Shown here piece by piece: positions 54,831 through 63,452 of a stretch of 64,000 nucleotides of DNA (the stretch's first letter is position 1; each line of letters begins with the position of its first letter). Made by a program: the position numbers and the translations under genes. The notes beneath the pieces are model-generated. The model ran no database searches and was not told where the DNA came from. It saw only the letters and a list, made by a program, of their open reading frames with translations. Source of the DNA: Mycobacterium sp. (GTDB lineage Bacteria > Actinomycetota > Actinomycetes > Mycobacteriales > Mycobacteriaceae); contig JACPVR010000013.1 of NCBI GenBank assembly GCA_016197405.1, positions 414,873 through 478,872 of the forward strand. Reading direction: 5' to 3'.

Positions 54831-55831
54831 CGGCCGGCACCGGGAGCGGGGGCGGGGGCGGGTGCGGGGGCGGGTTTGGCCAGCACCTCCAGCGCCGAGA
54901 CCTGCCACTGCCCGCCGGCGGACCGCTCGAAGTTCACCTTCACCGTGGCGGTGATATTTCGCTTCTTGTCCACCGGCCCACGCTGGCCCTGCATCAACAT
55001 CAGCATGGTCGCGGAGTCCGCGGTCGACTCCAGCACGGCGCTGTCGGTCACCCAGTACTCGTTGGGCACCGGGCCCGCCTTGCGTACCGCCTCCTGTTGC
55101 GCCACCAGCTGCGGACGGTAGGCGTCGGTCACGAGCGACTGCGCGCGGTCGAAATCGGGTTGTAGTGACTCCGGGGTGTAGCTGAGCATGTCCTCGACGA
55201 TCTTGGGCCCCGTGACGGCAAGCTGTTCCCGGGCCTGAGCAACCGCGAGTTCGGGGCGGTAGACCGTCGTGTAGCCCAGCACCGCTGCCGCCACTGCCAC
55301 CAGTGTCATCGCCGACACCAGCACGGCGACCCGACGGCGGGCCTGCGCCGGCCTCGGATCACGTTGGTGCACCTCGGTTTTGGCCAGAAAATCGGCGAAT
55401 GTCCGGTTGCGCCGGTCCCACAGCGGCCACAGCCAACCGACAAACACCGAACCGGTATCGAGCAGGTGGGCGACTTCGCGCGCCAGCAGCCGCCACGGAC
55501 CCACGCGGCCGCCGTCGGGCCGGACCACTGCGATCGAGAAAAGCGCCCGGCCCGCGCTCCACCCGGTGACCGCAGGCAACAGCAGCCGGTTGACGACCAC
55601 CACCAGCAGCACCACCGCGGCCGCAAGCACGCTCACCCACCACGACCAGGTGTCCCGGCGCACCGCCCACACCACCGGAACCAGTGCCGCCAACGCACCC
55701 AGACCCGGCAGCACGTCGATCGCGAAAGCGCCGGCACGGGCGAGCCAGGACGCCGGCGCCCCCGCCGCGTCCAGTCCGGGCTGCGCGACGGCGACCGCCT
55801 TGTCCTGCTGATGTTCGACCACTGCGGTCAC
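54827..55831 (-). CDS. Mce1-associated RDD-domain membrane protein (Rv0176-like, Mam1B)
   Basis: A 334-residue protein that joins an N-terminal RDD domain with three hydrophobic helices (ASWLARAGAFAIDVLPGLGALAALVP, then NRLLLPAVTGWSAGRALFSIAVVRPDG) to a fourth helix near residue 170-190. A C-terminal Mce-associated domain follows (MLSYTPESLQPDFDRAQSLVTDAYRPQ, then NITATVKVNFERSAGGQWQVSALEVL). The tail is a Pro/Ala repeat. GTG 55831 overlaps the Mam1A-like stop (GTGA). The fusion of RDD and Mce-associated modules is normal for Rv0176. Confidence 0.87.
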   Translation of the reverse strand: MTAVVEHQQDKAVAVAQPGLDAAGAPASWLARAGAFAIDVLPGLGALAALVPVVWAVRRDTWSWWVSVLAAAVVLLVVVVNRLLLPAVTGWSAGRALFSIAVVRPDGGRVGPWRLLAREVAHLLDTGSVFVGWLWPLWDRRNRTFADFLAKTEVHQRDPRPAQARRRVAVLVSAMTLVAVAAAVLGYTTVYRPELAVAQAREQLAVTGPKIVEDMLSYTPESLQPDFDRAQSLVTDAYRPQLVAQQEAVRKAGPVPNEYWVTDSAVLESTADSATMLMLMQGQRGPVDKKRNITATVKVNFERSAGGQWQVSALEVLAKPAPAPAPAPAPGAGR

Positions 55832-56499
55832 TTTGTCACCTGGTCGAGCCGGGCGATCTTGTAGGTACCGCTGTCGGGTGCCATCTGGACCCGCAGCCGG
55901 TAGCCGGTCTCCTGATCGGTTGCCGCCGAGTTCGAGACCTTGGCCCGCAGCGCGACCAGGATGTCGATGGACCCGTCGGCATTGTGACGTTCCACCGCGG
56001 CTCGGATATCGGACACCTGTACCTGCGCCTGCGCGGCCTGGTAGGCATCCACCAGCACACCGCTGTACAGCGTGGCCTGTGCACCGAAATCACCTGTGGC
56101 GCAGTCGATGATCTTCTGCTGACTGGCCGCCATCGCCGCCAGGTCCGGCGCCTGCGTCGCGGTCACACAGTCCTTGGCGGCCTGCACCGCGGTCGCCTCG
56201 GCACGAGCGAGGGCCGCACTGTCCTCGTGGTGGCGCATCGCGAGATACCCACCGGTGGCGACGGCGATTCCCGCGACCAGCAGCGTCGCGCAGACACCGA
56301 TAACCCAGCGGCGGCTGTCCAGCCGGGACGGGCGGCGAACCGCTACGGGGTCGGCTGATCTCACCGACTCCTCCACCTCGCTACGCTCGGCCTCGTCGTC
56401 GGCTGGGTCCGATCTCACCGACTCCTCCACCTCGCTACGCTCGGCCTCGTCGTCGGCTGGTGTGGGGTTCAGCCGGCCGGAGCCAGCATCTCCTTCCAT
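55828..56499 (-). CDS. Mce1-associated protein (Rv0175-like, Mam1A) with tandem N-terminal duplication
   Basis: A 223-residue protein: an acidic cytoplasmic N-terminus made of two identical 18-residue units (DPADDEAERSEVEESVRS), one membrane helix (RRWVIGVCATLLVAGIAVATGGYL, about 63-86) and an extracytoplasmic domain. The domain has AAKDCVTATQAPDLAAMAASQQKIIDCATGDF and a C-terminal GYRLRVQMAPDSGTYKIARLDQVTK. The two cysteines may pair. ATG 56499 lies 31 bases inside the end of mce1F. The 54-base duplication is absent from the usual protein length of about 213. Confidence 0.87.
   Translation of the reverse strand: MEGDAGSGRLNPTPADDEAERSEVEESVRSDPADDEAERSEVEESVRSADPVAVRRPSRLDSRRWVIGVCATLLVAGIAVATGGYLAMRHHEDSAALARAEATAVQAAKDCVTATQAPDLAAMAASQQKIIDCATGDFGAQATLYSGVLVDAYQAAQAQVQVSDIRAAVERHNADGSIDILVALRAKVSNSAATDQETGYRLRVQMAPDSGTYKIARLDQVTK
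56357..56460. repeat. 54-bp tandem duplication inside the Mam1A-like gene
   Basis: Two copies of a 50-base identical block at 56357-56406 and 56411-56460 (period 54) encode two copies of an 18-residue acidic unit (AERSEVEESVRS plus DPADDE). The period is a multiple of three, so the frame is kept. The DNA itself contains the CTCGCTACGCTCGGCCTCG-type motif seen in mycobacterial simple repeats. Confidence 0.85.
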
Positions 56500-58013
56500 C
56501 CCTCGTCTCCTGTGTTGGTCGAGCTGACGGTGTACTTCACACCGTCCGGCCCGACGACTTCGCCACTGCTCGGGTTGTAGATCGCGGCGTTACCCGACGC
56601 CGGAGTGTAGATGCACGGATTGGGTTGCTGCCCACTGCATTGCACCGTGCCACTTCCCGGCTGGGACAGTGGGTCACTGTATATCGGCGCCTGTGGCGGC
56701 AGGTCGGCGGCGGGCATCGGGTTGCGGCCGTTGTTGATCGACGGAGCAGGTATCACCTGCCCCGGGTTGACCGGCTGATCGCAACGCGCACCCGGCGCCG
56801 GGCAGTTGAGCACCTGGTTCGGATCGCCGTACCACGGGTTGGTTCCCAGCGGCACATAAGGCTCTTCGCTGCGGCATTCCCGCGGCGTGGCGGCACGCTT
56901 ACCCGGAATGTCGGCACACGGATAGTTGCGGGCACCGCGCACCACGTTGGGTGCGTCCTTGGGGATCTTGCAGTACGTTCCGCTGGGCAGCGGCGCCATC
57001 GTGGTGTCGGCCGGTGACCGCCATTCCGTCGCGGGCAGAAAGCCGGTCAGGCATGGCGGCGGCTGGTTGATGGTCAAGCTGAAGTCCAGTGTCGCAGCGT
57101 CTTTGAACGGTGCGGCCACTGCCTGGGCCACCGACGCGCCCTGCGGCAGGATCACCAGCGTCTGCTCCAGGCCCTTGTTGTAGCGCTTGAGCATGTCCAG
57201 GACGATCTCGAGATTCGCGAATGTCTGGGGCAACGACTCCCGGACGTCACTGAACACCGCGTTGACGGCGTCGGCGGTCGGTGCGGCGTTCTTCAGGGTG
57301 TTGCGCAGCGTCTGGTCCTGCGCGGCGGTCTGTGCCGTGATGCTGTTGAGGTTGGCCGCCCACCGCTGAATGGCATCACCGGAGTTGACCTGGCTGTCGA
57401 TGATCGGCGCCGAGTTCGCGATGATCGAGTTGACGTCGTCGATATTGGTCTTGAAGTCACCGACGATCGCCTGGGTCCCGTCGACGAGACGCTGCAGGGC
57501 CGGCCCCAGACCGCCGACGGCCTGGGAGGTTTCGTCGAGCAGGCTGGCGATCTTCTCCTTGGGCAGCACCGCGAGGCCGTTGTTGGCCGCATCCAGCGCC
57601 GGCCCGATCTCGCGCGGCACCGTGCCGTTGGTGATGGTCTGCCCGGGCGCGAAATGCTGGTCGGTCTTACCGTCGGACACCAGGTCGAGGTACTGCTCAC
57701 CGATCGCCGACACCGAGTGCACATTGGCGACCGCGTCAACGGGGACCTTGAAGTCATCGGAGATGCTCATGGTCGCGCGGGCACCGTGTTCGGTGGGCTC
57801 GACCGCGGTGACCTTTCCGATGGTGATACCGCGGTAGGTGACATTCGCGGTGCGGTACAGGCCGCCCGAGGCGGGCAGGTCGGCCTTGAGCTCGTACTGG
57901 CCGACACCGGCCAGCGTGGGCAACTTCAGATACCCAACACCGAGAACGACCAGCGCGATCAGCGTCAGCACCGTGAAAACGATCAGCTGGATCTTGATCA
58001 TCCGTGTCAGCAT
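56469..58013 (-). CDS. mce1F: Mce1F, MCE-family protein of the fatty-acid importer
   Basis: A 514-residue protein: N-terminal membrane helix (about 8-28), MCE domain (about 38-120: LYRTANVTYRGITIGKVTAVEPTEHGARATMSIS), an extended helical needle region (about 125-310) and a cysteine-containing C-terminal domain with many short Pro/Asn/Gly motifs. It is the sixth subunit of the Mce1 heterohexamer that ferries fatty acids across the periplasm. The stop overlaps the Mam1A gene by 31 bases. The length equals that of M. tuberculosis Mce1F (about 515). Confidence 0.94.
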   Translation of the reverse strand: MLTRMIKIQLIVFTVLTLIALVVLGVGYLKLPTLAGVGQYELKADLPASGGLYRTANVTYRGITIGKVTAVEPTEHGARATMSISDDFKVPVDAVANVHSVSAIGEQYLDLVSDGKTDQHFAPGQTITNGTVPREIGPALDAANNGLAVLPKEKIASLLDETSQAVGGLGPALQRLVDGTQAIVGDFKTNIDDVNSIIANSAPIIDSQVNSGDAIQRWAANLNSITAQTAAQDQTLRNTLKNAAPTADAVNAVFSDVRESLPQTFANLEIVLDMLKRYNKGLEQTLVILPQGASVAQAVAAPFKDAATLDFSLTINQPPPCLTGFLPATEWRSPADTTMAPLPSGTYCKIPKDAPNVVRGARNYPCADIPGKRAATPRECRSEEPYVPLGTNPWYGDPNQVLNCPAPGARCDQPVNPGQVIPAPSINNGRNPMPAADLPPQAPIYSDPLSQPGSGTVQCSGQQPNPCIYTPASGNAAIYNPSSGEVVGPDGVKYTVSSTNTGDEGWKEMLAPAG

Positions 58014-58015
58014 CG

Positions 58016-59164
58016 CTACTGCCCCCGCTCGATCAACGGGCCGCCCTCGACCGAATTGGGATTCGGGGTGAAGCGCACGTCGGGGATCATCGTCGCCGGA
58101 TCACGGCCCCATGCCTGTTCCAGACCCCGCAGCATGCCGGAGAATCCGGTGCCGGTCAGGAACGCGTTGTCCAGGGTGCTCAACGTCAGATCGAATGTCG
58201 CCGAGGTGTTGATGTAGTCGCCACGCACCACCTTGCCGATGTTGTCGATCGGGAACGGTGCAGTCAGCAGCAACCGCAGTGCGTCGACCACATACGGCGA
58301 GGCCTTCACCAACTGCTTGAGCGGGCGCTGCAGCAGCTGCAGGTTCTGCTCGATATCGCCGCGCGCCTGCGAGAGCGTGTCGTCCGCGGCCTTGCTGAAA
58401 CGTCCCAGCGCCGTCACCGCATCGGCGAACACCTCGCGCTGCTGCGCGAAATGGCTGATCAGCGGCGGGATCTCGGTCAGTACGCGGTCCAATGTCTCGT
58501 TTCGGTTGGCCACGATGGTCAGCAGCTGATTGGTGGAGTCGATCGCCCGGGTGATGTCATCGCGCTGCTCGTTGAGCTGGCGGGTGAAGGTGTCGAGCTT
58601 GCCGAGGAAGTCCCGGATCTCACCGGCATTGCCGTCGAGGATGTTGTTGACCTCGGTCTGGATCACTTCGAGGTTCGCGATACCACCGCCGTGCAGCACC
58701 GTGGAGATACCGGCCAGCGTGCGCTCGATCGTCGGGTAGGACGTCGAGTTCTTCAGCGGGATGGTGTCGCCGTTGCGCAACTGCTGGCCCGACGGATCCG
58801 CCGGGGGCGCCAGCTCGATGTGCTGGCTACCCAGCAGCGAGGTCTGACCGATCTTGGCGGTGGCGTTCTTGGGCAGCACGACACTGCTGTCCATATCCAG
58901 CGTCAGGGTGGCAACCCAGTTCTTCAACTCGATCGCGCGAACAGATCCGACGTTGACGTCGGCGACCCGGACCTTGCTGTTGACGTTGAGCGCCAACGTA
59001 TCCGGCATCTGCACGTAGATCGTCATCTTGTTCGACCCCGAGCCAGGGCCGCCGGGCAGCGGGACATTGGCGATACCGCGCCACCCGCAGGACGACAGCA
59101 CCAGACCCACGGTCAGCAGCACCAGCACGCGGAACGTCGACTTCCGGGTCCTGGCGAGCATCAT
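58016..59164 (-). CDS. lprK: Mce1E/LprK lipoprotein of the Mce1 complex
   Basis: A 382-residue lipoprotein: lipobox VLSSC (Cys about 26, in SSCGWRGI), MCE domain (about 40-125: VRVADVNVGSVRAIELKNWVATLTL and GQTSLLGSQHIEL), and a long alpha-helical needle segment (about 160-290) with a C-terminal GFSGMLRGLEQAWGRDPATMIPDVRFTPNPN. This is the single lipidated subunit of the six. I place the start at ATG 59164; GTG 59209, which overlaps the mce1D stop as GTGA, would add 15 residues. Two bases separate it from mce1F. Confidence 0.92.
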   Translation of the reverse strand: MMLARTRKSTFRVLVLLTVGLVLSSCGWRGIANVPLPGGPGSGSNKMTIYVQMPDTLALNVNSKVRVADVNVGSVRAIELKNWVATLTLDMDSSVVLPKNATAKIGQTSLLGSQHIELAPPADPSGQQLRNGDTIPLKNSTSYPTIERTLAGISTVLHGGGIANLEVIQTEVNNILDGNAGEIRDFLGKLDTFTRQLNEQRDDITRAIDSTNQLLTIVANRNETLDRVLTEIPPLISHFAQQREVFADAVTALGRFSKAADDTLSQARGDIEQNLQLLQRPLKQLVKASPYVVDALRLLLTAPFPIDNIGKVVRGDYINTSATFDLTLSTLDNAFLTGTGFSGMLRGLEQAWGRDPATMIPDVRFTPNPNSVEGGPLIERGQ

Positions 59165-59205
59165 CTGGACCCGACCGATTCGCTCCTCACCACCTCGTCG
59201 ACTTA

Positions 59206-60834
59206 TCACTGGCCACCTGCTTCAGCGGGCAGGGGCGGGCCGGCGGGGGCCGGTGCAGGCGCCGGGCCTTGCTGTGCCGGATTGGTGCCGGGCAGCTGGG
59301 CGCTGACCGGCAGCGGTCCCGGAATCACCTCGGGCGCCGGCGGCGGCGGCGGCCCGGGTTGCGGATACCACGGCGGCGGAAGCGGATTGGACTGGTCGTA
59401 GGCATTGGGTACCGCACCGCCGCGCGGTCCGGCCGGTGGAACCGACGTCGGGTCCGGCCCACCCATCAACGCAGCCAACGAATCCGGGGTCAGCATGTTC
59501 TGCGTGAAGGCCTGCACCTGCAGACCCTGCATCCCCGGAGCGACGATCCAGCCCGGCTCGTGGTTACCGTGCGAGAACAAGGTGTCCCGGGAGAAGACGC
59601 CGGGCACCGTGGTGTCCTTGTAGCCCGGCGGTGGCCGGAGCCGTTCTTCGGAGTAGCCCACCATCTTCGGCAGCGTGTCGGCGGTCGCGAGCAGGTTGAC
59701 CCCGAACGGCGGGAAGTTGAACTTGATCGCATCCAAGATGGGCGCCAGATACTGCGCACACAGCTCCGCGGACTCCTGGTAGCCCAACCGGCTACCGGCC
59801 TGGATCGAGCTGCAGATGAACTGCAGCGGGTTGGCGAAGCTCGCCACCACCGGAATCGCGGTCAGCGCACCATGGGTCGGTTCGTAGATGTTGACCAGAT
59901 TGGCCGCCAGGTTCGGGAACACGTGCAACGCGGTCTCCAGGCCGTCGCGCGGCTCGGGCTGCAGCAACGCGGTGGTGGCCTCGGCCAGGTTGTTGACGTC
60001 GTGCGACAGTACCGAGCCGTTGTCCTTGACGAATTGTCTTGCCGTCGTGAGCAATCCGTCGACCTGCTTGAGCGTCGTCGCCAGTTGCTGATCCGAGGAG
60101 TTGAACTTGTCGGTGAACTCGGCCAGGTTGTTGTTGAGCTCGACGAACTGCTGATCGCTCTGGTGCAACGCATTGACGAAAAGCGCCAGACTCTTTGCGA
60201 CGGCGAAGAAGTCGCCCCGGCCCTCGTTGAGGGCGGTGATGGCATCCGAGAGCGCCGTCAGCGTGGTGTTGATCTGCTTGCCCTTGCCGTCGAGGCCGTT
60301 GGAGAACGATTCGATGACATCACCGAACGGTCCCTTGGGCTGTTGCGGCGTCGGCCCGAGCTGGCTGACGATATCGGTGATCTGGTTGCGCAGGTCATCC
60401 CACTCGACCGGAACCTGGGTGCGTTCCATCGGCAGGACCGCATTGTTCTCCAGTACGGCGCCGCCGGTGTAGGCCGGCGCCAGCTGAACGGTGCGCGAGG
60501 CCACCAGGCTCGGATTCAGGATCGACGCGGTGACGTTGGCCGGAACCTTGTACCGGTTCTGGTAGTGCATGGTGACGCGCATCTTGTCGCCGTCGGGCTC
60601 GATCTTGTCGATCGCGCCGACCTGCACGCCCATGATCTGCACCTTGTCTCCGGGATAGAGCGCAAGGGCCTGCGGGAAGTAGGCCACCAAGGTGTTGTTG
60701 GTCAACCGGTTGTAGAGCTTGTAACCGACGAACGCACCGGCTACGCCGAGCACGACGAGCAGCGACACGATGACCACCGCCGTCCGGGAAACGGCCGGCA
60801 GCTTGATGTTTCGGATATTGAAGATGGTCGACAC
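59206..60834 (-). CDS. mce1D: Mce1D, MCE-family protein
   Basis: A 542-residue protein: membrane helix (about 18-40), MCE domain (about 45-130: LALYPGDKVQIMGVQVGAIDKIEPDGDKMRVTMHY), an alpha-helical needle region (about 145-320), then a cysteine-bearing domain (FICSSIQAGSRLGYQESAELCAQYL). A Pro-rich tail of about 70 residues ends the protein. GTG 60834 start, four bases after the mce1C stop. One of the five non-lipidated subunits of Mce1. Confidence 0.94.
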   Translation of the reverse strand: MSTIFNIRNIKLPAVSRTAVVIVSLLVVLGVAGAFVGYKLYNRLTNNTLVAYFPQALALYPGDKVQIMGVQVGAIDKIEPDGDKMRVTMHYQNRYKVPANVTASILNPSLVASRTVQLAPAYTGGAVLENNAVLPMERTQVPVEWDDLRNQITDIVSQLGPTPQQPKGPFGDVIESFSNGLDGKGKQINTTLTALSDAITALNEGRGDFFAVAKSLALFVNALHQSDQQFVELNNNLAEFTDKFNSSDQQLATTLKQVDGLLTTARQFVKDNGSVLSHDVNNLAEATTALLQPEPRDGLETALHVFPNLAANLVNIYEPTHGALTAIPVVASFANPLQFICSSIQAGSRLGYQESAELCAQYLAPILDAIKFNFPPFGVNLLATADTLPKMVGYSEERLRPPPGYKDTTVPGVFSRDTLFSHGNHEPGWIVAPGMQGLQVQAFTQNMLTPDSLAALMGGPDPTSVPPAGPRGGAVPNAYDQSNPLPPPWYPQPGPPPPPAPEVIPGPLPVSAQLPGTNPAQQGPAPAPAPAGPPLPAEAGGQ

Positions 60835-60837
60835 CGG

Positions 60838-62415
60838 TCAGGAACCTCCCGTGTCAGGCACCAGGAACGGCGGATTTCCGGGCAATGGCTCAGTACTGGC
60901 CGGGGACAGCTGCTGACCGGGTCCCGGTGGCGGCGGCCCCTGTTCGAACGGCACCGGCGGTACCACGACGGGCGCGGTTCCCGGGCCGGGCGGCGGTCCC
61001 AGCGGCACCGTGCGGGAGTTCACCGGACCCGGCGCGATGGGCACCGGGACACCCGGCACGGCAGGCGCCGGCTGGCCGGGCTCGGCGGCGATCGGCAGAC
61101 CCGGCGCGGGCGGGCCCGCATTCGGGTTCGGCGCCGAGGTCAGCACGCCGTCGGGCCCGGTGTAATTGGGACCGTAAGGGTTGTCGCCGAACGGGCCCAC
61201 CGTCAGGCCCGCGCAGGGCAGCGGGTTGGCCGGTGACGGAATACCGTCCGCCGGTGGGGTGTAGGAGCACGGTGAGCCGGGCGGCACCGCGGGCCCGGGA
61301 TGGTCTGGAGTGCCTTCGAGGACCTGGGGCGCGGGCGGCGGAGCACCGTTGGGCTGGCGCTGACCGTTGGGGTCCGGGAACTGGAATGCCGGCAGGCCGG
61401 CGTTGCGCCAGAACTGTTCGGGGTCGATACCGCGTTTCTTGAACGCCGCGTCGATGAACGGCTGCACCGCTTGGCCGGGCAGCAGGTTGACGATCATCAC
61501 CTTGAAGTACGGACCGGAACCCAGGGCCTCGGCCAGTGATGCGGTGAACTTGCTCAACGTCGAGAGCACGTCGGCGAGGTCGTACTTGTGCTTGACCAGA
61601 AGGTCACTGACGGTGCGCAATTGTTCGAGCACGTGGTTGAGGTTGGGATTGTCTTTGACCAGACCCTGGAACTGGGTGGACACCTGCGACACATTGGCCA
61701 GCAGATAGTCGATCGCCTGGCCACGTTCGTTGACCGCGGCCAGCAGCGTCTTCGAGTTGACCAGCAGCGAATTGATCTGGCCGCTGCGATCACCGAGCAC
61801 GCTGGCGACCTTGTTGGCGTTGGCCAGTAGTTGCTTGAACTGGTCGTCGCGCTTGCCGATGGTGTCGGAGAAGCGGGCCACCCCGTCGAGTGCGGCGCTC
61901 AGGCTCGGCGATGTCTGATTGATGGTCTCGGACAACACGTTGAGCGAGCGTTTGACGGTGTCGATATCCCATCCGGCGGCAGCCTTGGTGACATCGAAGA
62001 AGGCGTCGTAGATCTGGTAGGGCGTGGTGCTCTGCCCCACCGGCAGCACCCCACGCGGTTCGAGGATCTTGCTGCCGCGCGGCTCGACCTCCAGCACCTT
62101 CTTACCGAGGATGGTGTCGGTGCGGATGGCCAGCCGACTGTCGGTGCCGATCTGGTTGCCGTTCAGCGAGAAGCCCATCTGGACGTGATCGCCGTCGATC
62201 GCCAACGACTGCACGGTGCCGACGTCGACACCGGCTATGCGCACCTTGTCGCCGGTGATGATGCCGCCGGAGTCGGTGAACTGGCCGTAGTAGGTGGGTT
62301 GCGCGAAGAGCATCGGCACGCTGGCGAAGCTCTGCCCGACACCGACCACCAAAGCGAGGATCAGGATTCCGACGATGCCGTTGCGGATCCTGTTCGGGCT
62401 CTCCAGAGTTCTCAT
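60838..62415 (-). CDS. mce1C: Mce1C, MCE-family protein
   Basis: A 525-residue protein: membrane helix (GIVGILILALVVGVGQSF), MCE domain (TDSGGIITGDKVRIAGVDVGTVQSLAIDGDHVQMGFSL; then TILGKKVLEVEPRGS) and a helical needle region (about 150-320, many Asn/Leu heptads). A very Pro-rich, cysteine-poor tail follows (about 360-525). ATG 62415 overlaps the mce1B stop (ATGA). The Pro-rich tail is longer than in Mce1B but typical for Mce1C. Subunit of the Mce1 fatty-acid transporter. Confidence 0.94.
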   Translation of the reverse strand: MRTLESPNRIRNGIVGILILALVVGVGQSFASVPMLFAQPTYYGQFTDSGGIITGDKVRIAGVDVGTVQSLAIDGDHVQMGFSLNGNQIGTDSRLAIRTDTILGKKVLEVEPRGSKILEPRGVLPVGQSTTPYQIYDAFFDVTKAAAGWDIDTVKRSLNVLSETINQTSPSLSAALDGVARFSDTIGKRDDQFKQLLANANKVASVLGDRSGQINSLLVNSKTLLAAVNERGQAIDYLLANVSQVSTQFQGLVKDNPNLNHVLEQLRTVSDLLVKHKYDLADVLSTLSKFTASLAEALGSGPYFKVMIVNLLPGQAVQPFIDAAFKKRGIDPEQFWRNAGLPAFQFPDPNGQRQPNGAPPPAPQVLEGTPDHPGPAVPPGSPCSYTPPADGIPSPANPLPCAGLTVGPFGDNPYGPNYTGPDGVLTSAPNPNAGPPAPGLPIAAEPGQPAPAVPGVPVPIAPGPVNSRTVPLGPPPGPGTAPVVVPPVPFEQGPPPPGPGQQLSPASTEPLPGNPPFLVPDTGGS

Positions 62416-63452
62416 TGCGGTGTGCACCTACCGGTGGGCTGCGTGAAGACCTTGACGGTCCGGACCGGGCCACCGGGCTGCAATCCGTTGAGCTTGAGGT
62501 TCAGATCGCACAGGTAGAAGTTGAAGAAGTCACCGTAGATGCCACCGGCCCGGCCGACGATCTTCAACGACGTGGGCAGTTTGGTCAGCAGATCGTCGAG
62601 GGCGGACTGCCGGTCGACAAGCGGCTGGGCGATGTTCTCCAACTGCCCGATGGTGTCCTTGAGGATGGGCCGGTTGTCGGCCAGCAGATCACCCAAAGTG
62701 CCTGCGGCATTGGAGATGTTGGCGGTCGCATCGGCGATGGGGTCGGCTCGATTCTTCAGCCCGGTGATGAGCACCTCGAATTTGTCGACCGTCTGGTCGA
62801 ATTCTTTCTGGTGTTTGACGGTGGTGGCCAGGACGGTGTTGAGGTTGGTGATGACTTCACCGATGGCCTGATCGCGGTCGGCCAGCGCCGACGTCAACTG
62901 TGTGGTCTGGTCCAGGATGTCGCTGATGGTGCCGCCCTGACCCTGGAACACCGTGATGATCGACTGCGCGAGGTTGTTCACCTTGTCCGGATCCAACGCG
63001 CGGAACAGCGGTTTGAAACCACCGATGAGGGCGTCGAGGTCCAGGGCCGGCTGGGTGCGCGCCAGCGGGATGAAACCACCGGGGGGCAGTACCCGGTCGG
63101 CACCTTCACCGTCGCCGCGGGCCAACTCCAGATACCGGTTGCCGATCAGGTCCTGATAGCGGATCTGCGCGGTGGTGGACTGGTAGAGCGGCAGTGAACG
63201 ATCGACGGTGAACTCGACCTGCACGCGGTGGCCGCCGTCGACGAGCCGGACCTTGGACACCTTGCCGACCTCGACGCCGGAGGCCCGGACGAACTGTCCG
63301 GAACGCAGACCACTGGCACTGCTGAACTCCGCGGAATACGTGCTGGTGCGGTCGAATCGGATCTGACCGAAAACGATGATGATGATGCCGGTGAAGACCA
63401 ACAGCACCAGTGAGAAGATGCCCAGTTTGACTGCAGTACCGGTGGTTTTCAT
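62412..63452 (-). CDS. mce1B: Mce1B, MCE-family protein
   Basis: A 346-residue protein, the same length as M. tuberculosis Mce1B: membrane helix (LGIFSLVLLVFTGIIIIVFGQI), MCE domain (FSSASGLRSGQFVRASGVEVGKVSKVRLVDGGHRVQVEFTV; QIRYQDLIGNRYLEL), a helical needle region (about 155-290) and a short cysteine-containing C-terminus (FFNFYLCDLNLKLNGLQPGG). ATG 63452 overlaps the mce1A stop (ATGA). It is intact, in contrast with the neighbouring Mce1A. Confidence 0.95.
   Translation of the reverse strand: MKTTGTAVKLGIFSLVLLVFTGIIIIVFGQIRFDRTSTYSAEFSSASGLRSGQFVRASGVEVGKVSKVRLVDGGHRVQVEFTVDRSLPLYQSTTAQIRYQDLIGNRYLELARGDGEGADRVLPPGGFIPLARTQPALDLDALIGGFKPLFRALDPDKVNNLAQSIITVFQGQGGTISDILDQTTQLTSALADRDQAIGEVITNLNTVLATTVKHQKEFDQTVDKFEVLITGLKNRADPIADATANISNAAGTLGDLLADNRPILKDTIGQLENIAQPLVDRQSALDDLLTKLPTSLKIVGRAGGIYGDFFNFYLCDLNLKLNGLQPGGPVRTVKVFTQPTGRCTPQ

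Noticed and set aside
59269..61236. A 655-codon plus-strand frame across mce1D/mce1C
   Set aside because: Antisense of two intact mce genes; Arg-rich with no domain pattern.
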